A stretch of 17,427 bases of DNA, taken from Verrucomicrobia bacterium UBA3063 (lineage in GTDB: Bacteria; Verrucomicrobiota; Verrucomicrobiia; Methylacidiphilales; Verrucolacustridaceae). Within the stretch, counting starts at the first letter, position 1. The number at the start of each line of letters is the position of its first letter. The stretch spans positions 189-17,615 of the forward strand of contig DFCD01000048.1 of NCBI GenBank assembly GCA_002366885.1, written 5' to 3'. This document shows positions 13,332-17,427 of this stretch, in pieces. The position numbers were made by a program, and so were the translations under genes. The notes beneath the pieces were generated by a model that made no database searches, had not been told where the DNA came from, and saw only the letters and a program-made list of their open reading frames with translations.

Positions 13332-13361
13332 ATCATGCCGGAACCCCGGTTCCCCAGTCAA
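13332..13361 (-). promoter_or_regulatory. Putative leaderless promoter of rpsT
   Basis: On the minus strand TTGACT (13361-13356, five of six), 18-bp spacer and CATGAT (13337-13332, four of six), then eight bases to ATG 13323. The -10 covers the start codon of the divergent M50B-like gene (13335-13337). Confidence 0.5.
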
Positions 13362-14066
13362 TCCATGAACTGGATCCGTCTCTTCTTTGCTCTCGCCCTA
13401 TGGCCAGGGGTCTGGGCCACCGGAAGGTGCTTTGCAGGACTCCTCCGCTCCGCCGCAGCCACACCCACCTTCCCCTGGTGGGCGGCATCCTGCTTCGGCG
13501 CGGGTTGGGCGGCGGCGGGCCTAGCCTATCTCTATCTGCCAAAACCCCGCGATCTTTATGTCTTAGGCCACGAATTAACCCATGCCCTCGCGGTCTGGTT
13601 AAGTGGCGGCAAGGTCCACTCTCTTCAGGTGGGTGGCAAAGGGGGTCGGGTAGTATCCGACCGCACCTCTGCATGGATTACCTTGGCTCCCTATATCCTG
13701 CCCCTTTACCCCTTTTTGGCCGGCATTCTCTGGCTGGCCGGACTACAGGCATGGCCGCGCCTGACCGACTTCCACCTTCCTTTTCTCGCGATTTGGGGCG
13801 CCGTGTGGGGATATCACTACGCCTTCACCCTGGACCTGCTTCGCACACGCCAGCCGGATTTTCTCGTTTATGGAAGAATCTTCTCCCTAACCGTGATTGC
13901 CCTCAGCAACCTTCTCCTCGCCACCGGACTGATATGGTCCTTTTTTCGTCCCGTCCCGTTTTCCCTCCTGATTACCGAACTCGGCCAGAACTGGGTCTGG
14001 GTCTACACTCAAGGAGTCCATTCGATTTCGGGGCTCCTCTTGCGTTACCTCCCTCCTCCCGCCTAG
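13335..14066 (+). CDS. M50B-like integral membrane metalloprotease
   Basis: This 243-residue protein has several hydrophobic segments (about 15-40, 47-68, 112-138, 148-168, 182-203). Its zinc-protease signature HELTH is at 79-83, inside LGHELTHALAVWLSGGKVHSLQVGGKGGRVVSD, which matches the Peptidase_M50B pattern (HExxHAL...GG.V..I...G.G). D167 (FTLDLL) is a candidate third ligand. M50-type enzymes cleave within or near the membrane. No substrate is evident. ATG 13335 suits the upstream promoter; ATG 13365 would remove ten residues. It leads an operon with the PTS-EIIA-like gene, which begins 13 bp after its stop. Confidence 0.75.
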   Translation: MPEPRFPSQSMNWIRLFFALALWPGVWATGRCFAGLLRSAAATPTFPWWAASCFGAGWAAAGLAYLYLPKPRDLYVLGHELTHALAVWLSGGKVHSLQVGGKGGRVVSDRTSAWITLAPYILPLYPFLAGILWLAGLQAWPRLTDFHLPFLAIWGAVWGYHYAFTLDLLRTRQPDFLVYGRIFSLTVIALSNLLLATGLIWSFFRPVPFSLLITELGQNWVWVYTQGVHSISGLLLRYLPPPA

Positions 14067-14079
14067 AAAAGATGGCCCC

Positions 14080-14535
14080 GTGCCGATTTCTGACCTGATC
14101 CACGAAAACAATATCATGGCCCATCTCGAGGCCAAGGACAGCTCTCAGGCTCATATGAGAATGCTGCAACATCTTGCTAACAAGGGTCTTATAGAGAAAG
14201 ATCTTGTCGCCCCCTCGCAAAAAGCCCTACAGGCACGGGAGGATAAAATGACCACCGCCATGGGTGGAGGGTTTGCGATCCCCCATGCGACCATTCCCAA
14301 GTTAGACAAGCTGGTCACTCTTTTCGCCCGATCCCCCGACGGGGTGGATTGCAAATCGATGGACGCGAAATTGGTGAAGCTTTTCTTCCTGATTCTTGTT
14401 CCCGCGGAGCATGCCCAAACCCATCTCCAGACCTTGGCCACCGTGGCGAAGTTTTTTAACAGGCGCGGGATAAAGTCGAAAATTCTCGAAGCAAAGGGCC
14501 CGACCGAGATCCTCTCGATTTTCCGGTCCAGCTGA
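14080..14535 (+). CDS. PtsN-like PTS EIIA (nitrogen-type) protein
   Basis: This 151-residue single-domain EIIA of the fructose/mannitol/nitrogen family has the phosphorylated histidine H69 in GGGFAIPHATIP. It is preceded by AREDKMTTAMG (52-62), the RE...TA.G pattern of EIIA-Ntr, and followed by ARSPDGVDC and the FFLILVPAEHAQTHLQTLA helix. No sugar-transporter EIIB/EIIC domains are attached or adjacent, so a regulatory role is more likely than transport; the phosphate donor (EI/NPr) is not in the window. The start is GTG 14080, since the next Met is residue 13 within the conserved N-terminal helix. The stop overlaps the argS start (TGATG). Possible targets cannot be read from the sequence. Confidence 0.85.
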   Translation: MPISDLIHENNIMAHLEAKDSSQAHMRMLQHLANKGLIEKDLVAPSQKALQAREDKMTTAMGGGFAIPHATIPKLDKLVTLFARSPDGVDCKSMDAKLVKLFFLILVPAEHAQTHLQTLATVAKFFNRRGIKSKILEAKGPTEILSIFRSS

Positions 14536-16232
14536 TGTCCCTACGTAACGAGCTGGAGCAACGGGTCTCGGCCTGGGGGGAAAAAAACTTTCCCGGCCTG
14601 GCAAACGAGCTCTGGGTTCGGGCGTGCGCCGACGAACGCCACGGACACTTCCAAACCCATCTGGCCATGGTGGCCGCCAAAGCCACCCGGCAAAATCCCC
14701 GGGAACTTGCGGAGCGGTTGGCCGGGGAGTGCCCTCCGCCGGAAGGCTGGGACAAGCCGTCCGTGGCGGGAGCCGGTTTTGTGAACTACCGCGTGGGGCC
14801 GGAAGCCTTAGGTCGCGCCGTCGACGCCCTGCGGAAGGATCCTCGGCTGGGAATTCCCTCGGTTTCCCACCCGGAATCCATCGTTATCGATTTTAGCTCC
14901 CCCAACATCGCCAAGGCCATGCACGTTGGGCATATCCGCTCCACCCTGCTGGGGGACAGCCTGGCCCGCCTTCTTCACAAATTGGGACACCGGGTCACCC
15001 GCGTGAATCATCTTGGCGACTGGGGCACTCAGTTTGGAAAGCTCCTCCTGGCCTATCGCGCCGCAGGCCGCCCCCCCATCGAGACCGACCACGCGATCGA
15101 CCAGCTGGAAGAATTTTATAAAAAGGGGCATCAGGCCACGGAAGCCGACCCTGCCGCCATGGAGCAGGCGCGGGCCGAATTGGCCGCCCTTCAAAACGGT
15201 GACCCGGAACGTCTCCGGGATTGGCGCCTCTTTTGCGCCCAGTCGGCCGAGCATTTTCGCAGGATCTATGAGCGGCTGGGAATCACCTTCGATGCCGTCC
15301 GGGGGGAAAGCGCCTATCATGAGGATCTTCCCGGGGTGGTTCAGGAACTCCTCGACCGCCAGATCGCGGAGGTCAGCCAGGGAGCCGTGGTGGTCCGCAA
15401 CTCCTCCATTTCCGAGGAGCCGTACCTGGTCCAAAAATCCGACGGCGCCTATCTTTACGCCACCACCGATTTGGCCGCGATCCGCTACCGGACCGGGGTA
15501 ATGAAGGCGGACCGGATCATTTATGTCACCGATGCGAGACAACAGCTTCATTTTCGGTGGCTTTTCGACACGGCCCGACGTCTGGACTGCCGGGCGGAAC
15601 TCGAACATGTCTGGTTCGGAACCATTCTCGGTCCGGACCGGAAACCCATGAAAAGCCGGGACGGAACCCCACTCAGACTCACCGAACTCCTTCATGAGGC
15701 CAGCGAGCGGGCCGCCGAAATCCTCAGGAACAAAAGACCGGACCTTGCCCCGAAAGTCCTCCGGGAAAAGGCGGAGCTTCTCGGTATCGCCAGCCTGAAG
15801 TACGCGGATCAACTGCCCAACCGCAACCTCGATTATGTCTTCACCTGGGAAAAGCTCCTTGCCTTTGACGGCAACACCGCGCCCTACATCCTGAACGCTT
15901 ATGTGCGCACCCGCTCGATTCTTCGCAAGGCGGGCCTGAATCACCCCCCGGAAGCCGCCGTGAAAATTTCCCAAGCCGAGGAAGAGGTGCTCGCCCGCCT
16001 TTTACTCCGGTTTGGGGATGCGGTGGAACTCGCCACCAACGACCGCAGGCCCCACCACCTTTGCGGGTATCTCTACGAGCTGGCCGGCCAATATCACCGG
16101 TTTTTCGAGGCCTGCCCGGTGCTACAGCTTCCCGCCCTGAGGGATTCCCGCCTCACTTTGGTTTTTCTGACCGGCGAGGTTCTCCGGGAAGGCCTTTCCC
16201 TCTTGGGCATCCCCACGCTGGAAGAAATGTGA
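14535..16232 (+). CDS. argS: Arginyl-tRNA synthetase
   Basis: This class I synthetase charges tRNA-Arg. The 565 residues show the N-terminal Arg-specific domain (1-90), FSSPNIAKAMHVGHIRST (120-137) with the HIGH-type motif HVGH at 130-133, NHLGDWGTQFGKLL (158-171), the KMSKS-equivalent PMKSRDGT (371-378) and the C-terminal DALR anticodon-binding domain ending LSLLGIPTLEEM. Length is normal for a bacterial ArgRS. ATG 14535 overlaps the EIIA stop by one base, implying coupling. Its stop lies one base from the stop of convergent rsfS. Confidence 0.97.
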   Translation: MSLRNELEQRVSAWGEKNFPGLANELWVRACADERHGHFQTHLAMVAAKATRQNPRELAERLAGECPPPEGWDKPSVAGAGFVNYRVGPEALGRAVDALRKDPRLGIPSVSHPESIVIDFSSPNIAKAMHVGHIRSTLLGDSLARLLHKLGHRVTRVNHLGDWGTQFGKLLLAYRAAGRPPIETDHAIDQLEEFYKKGHQATEADPAAMEQARAELAALQNGDPERLRDWRLFCAQSAEHFRRIYERLGITFDAVRGESAYHEDLPGVVQELLDRQIAEVSQGAVVVRNSSISEEPYLVQKSDGAYLYATTDLAAIRYRTGVMKADRIIYVTDARQQLHFRWLFDTARRLDCRAELEHVWFGTILGPDRKPMKSRDGTPLRLTELLHEASERAAEILRNKRPDLAPKVLREKAELLGIASLKYADQLPNRNLDYVFTWEKLLAFDGNTAPYILNAYVRTRSILRKAGLNHPPEAAVKISQAEEEVLARLLLRFGDAVELATNDRRPHHLCGYLYELAGQYHRFFEACPVLQLPALRDSRLTLVFLTGEVLREGLSLLGIPTLEEM

Positions 16233-16233
16233 G

Positions 16234-16584
16234 CTATCCGACCTCCAGACGGGCGGCGTCCCCCCAGAGGTCTTCCAAACGGTAAAAACGGCGCTTCTGG
16301 GTGTGCATGACGTGAACGAGAACGTCACCATAATCAAGAATCACCCACTGGCTGGCAGAGTTGCCGGAGACCCGGAAAGGCCTGCGCCCACATTCCTCCC
16401 GGACACCCCTTTCCACCTCTCCTGCGATCGCCTTGAGATGCGGTTCACTATCCCCGGAGACAATCAGGAAAAAGTCGCTAGCCCCCCCCAAGGCCCTCAG
16501 ATCAAGCAGCACCGGCTCGGACGCCTTCTTGCTGTCGGCAAATGCGTGGCACCTGCGAGCCAGTTCCAACCCCTCGAGACTCAT
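16234..16584 (-). CDS. rsfS: Ribosomal silencing factor RsfS
   Basis: RsfS binds uL14 of the 50S subunit and blocks 30S joining when nutrients are scarce. The 116 residues carry the Iojap/RsfS core: ASEPVLLDLRALGGASDFFLIVSGDSEPHLKAIAGEVE and VSGNSASQWVILDYGDVLVHVMHTQKRRFYRLEDLWGDA. The WxLLDYGDVVVHVF-type strand and RxFYxLExLW end are diagnostic. ATG 16584 overlaps the nadD stop (ATGA). The nadD-rsfS pairing is widely conserved in bacteria. The gene ends one base from the argS stop, convergent. Confidence 0.95.
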   Translation of the reverse strand: MSLEGLELARRCHAFADSKKASEPVLLDLRALGGASDFFLIVSGDSEPHLKAIAGEVERGVREECGRRPFRVSGNSASQWVILDYGDVLVHVMHTQKRRFYRLEDLWGDAARLEVG

Positions 16585-17150
16585 CGGTAAGGACGATGCC
16601 TCTGAAGCATGGTTTCCACGGGGGCCAGCACCATTCCCCTGACGGACATCCCCTTTTTCAGGCGTCGGCGGATTTCCGTGGAGGAGATGTCAAGGCGAAG
16701 GGGGATTTCCCGCATCCGGAAGAAACGGCGACCCTGCGGGCGATGGGGGCGCGGAAAAACCAGGAATTCCAGATTCCCGGCCAACTCCCGTGGATTTCTC
16801 CATCCGGACAGGAGTTCCCACTGGTCCGATCCCATGATCCAAAAAAGGGAGGCGCGGGGAAAACGGCTTTTCCACGCCCTCATGGTCTCCACAGTGTAGG
16901 AAACACCACCCTGCCGGATTTCCCAATCGGAGACCCTTGCCCAGGACTGCCCCCTTAGCCCTGCCCTCAGCAGGCCGAGCCGGAAACGGTCGGATGCCGC
17001 CGGTGGCAACCTTTTCAGGGGGGAACGGGCACAGGGAAGAAAGACAACCTCGCTTAGGGAGAATTTTTCCTTGGCCGTCCTGGCGACAAGAAAATGCCCC
17101 ACATGGAAAGGATCAAACGATCCGCCGAAAAGACCGATCCTTGCCGTCAA
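16581..17150 (-). CDS. nadD: Nicotinate-nucleotide adenylyltransferase
   Basis: NadD adenylates nicotinate mononucleotide to deamido-NAD in NAD synthesis. The 189-residue protein starts at TTG 17150 (TARIGLFGGSFDPFHVGH). It has the nucleotidyltransferase signature with H16 and H19 of HxGH, the VSYTVETM stretch, FWIMGSDQWELL, and ISSTEIRRRLKKG near the C-terminus. No Met lies between the TTG and the GGSFDP motif, so the TTG is needed. It overlaps the stop of the upstream polysaccharide export gene (TTGA), an unexpected partner for a cofactor gene. Confidence 0.95.
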   Translation of the reverse strand: MTARIGLFGGSFDPFHVGHFLVARTAKEKFSLSEVVFLPCARSPLKRLPPAASDRFRLGLLRAGLRGQSWARVSDWEIRQGGVSYTVETMRAWKSRFPRASLFWIMGSDQWELLSGWRNPRELAGNLEFLVFPRPHRPQGRRFFRMREIPLRLDISSTEIRRRLKKGMSVRGMVLAPVETMLQRHRPYR

Positions 17151-17427
17151 AAAATACTCCGGTCGACATGGATCTTGTCGTTGGGCAGTAGCTTGATGTC
17201 CCGGCTTGGATCCACCTGGATATCCTTGGCATTGAATTCCCGAGTCACCCCGCTTTGGGTCAGCTTTACCTTCCGGCGGTTGGCGAAATCAGTGAATCCG
17301 CCACACGCGGCCACCGCCCCGAGGGCGGTCAGGTCCTTCGTGTAAGGAACCCGCTGGGGCATGCGCACCTCTCCGGTCACGTCGACAAAACGCTGTTCTT
17401 TCAGATCCACGGTCACATTGGGATTGG
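17147..17427 (-). CDS. Polysaccharide export protein (Wza/SLBB type), C-terminal fragment
   Basis: The minus strand is open from the right edge; about 92 codons are visible, ending in VDRSIF. The visible stretch NPNVTVDLKEQRFVDVTGEV, then RVPYTKDLTALGAVAACGGFTDFANRRKVKL and DIKLLPNDKIHV, is the SLBB-like beta-grasp repeat that follows the poly-export domain in outer-membrane exporters of capsule or exopolysaccharide. The start is outside the window (GTG 17416 is internal). It fits with the sugar aminotransferase at the other edge. It is probably co-transcribed with nadD and rsfS. Confidence 0.85.
   Translation of the reverse strand, partial: NPNVTVDLKEQRFVDVTGEVRMPQRVPYTKDLTALGAVAACGGFTDFANRRKVKLTQSGVTREFNAKDIQVDPSRDIKLLPNDKIHVDRSIF

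Noticed and set aside
13262..14098. 278-codon plus-strand ORF over the M50B-like gene
   Set aside because: Composition is rich in Arg, Pro, Ser and His as expected of a GC-rich shadow frame; the alternative frame has membrane segments and an HExxH motif.
14808..15974. 388-codon minus-strand ORF inside argS
   Set aside because: Antisense shadow of a well-conserved gene; no recognisable domain.
1..17427. tRNA, rRNA, riboswitch or CRISPR array
   Set aside because: No cloverleaf-like sequence, known leader motif or regularly spaced repeats were found by eye in the gaps; gaps are small. A covariance-model search was not possible.

Overview
The window is a dense, GC-rich chromosomal segment from a Gram-negative bacterium. 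It makes Kdo- and heptose-containing lipopolysaccharide: hldA, gmhB, kdsB, kdsA and lptC/A/B are all present. The gene mix, the MurA with Asp at the usual Cys position, the metal-type KdsA and the decayed pyrimidine-rich intergenic repeats make me favour the PVC superphylum, probably Verrucomicrobiota. That assignment is an inference from gene content; there is no rRNA gene here to confirm it.

Layout. Positions 1-119 (minus) hold the start of a DegT/DnrJ-family sugar aminotransferase. Positions 120-1268 are an accessory pocket: a vapBC-type toxin-antitoxin pair (365-1005) framed by two copies of a composite repeat. Each copy consists of tandem CCCCTTAA-like octamers, a 30-bp palindrome and a -35-like end. 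MurA follows (1269-2573) and converges on a minus-strand pair: a PHP-family histidinol phosphatase and an exported transglutaminase-like protein. A divergent intergenic region (5018-5174) then launches the largest operon, hldA-gmhB-kdsB-pyrG-kdsA-lptC-lptA-lptB (5175-11482). Almost every junction in it overlaps by a few bases. It covers heptose and Kdo activation, supply of CTP for CMP-Kdo, Kdo-8-P synthesis and the LPS export machinery. pyrF converges on lptB and diverges from ispE; ispE converges on rpsT; rpsT diverges from an M50B-like membrane protease gene that leads an operon with a ptsN-like EIIA gene and argS. At the right edge a minus-strand operon contains the end of a Wza/SLBB-type polysaccharide export gene, nadD and rsfS.

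Most striking signals. (1) The two repeat copies lie at exactly the same distance (104 bp) from the start codons of vapB and murA, with near-identical sequence up to a shared -35-like hexamer. This suggests a transplanted promoter/operator cassette. (2) The first genes of at least six transcription units have a sigma70-like -10 ending only 6-8 nt before the start codon and no Shine-Dalgarno sequence, so leaderless mRNA looks common here. (3) At rpsT/M50B each promoter's -10 covers the other gene's start codon. (4) MurA has Asp in place of the fosfomycin-target Cys. (5) The GmhB-like phosphatase lacks the zinc-binding Cys/His cluster and has an altered HAD motif. No tRNA, rRNA, CRISPR array or insertion sequence was seen. 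No stretch above 300 bases lacks a gene or an annotated element.
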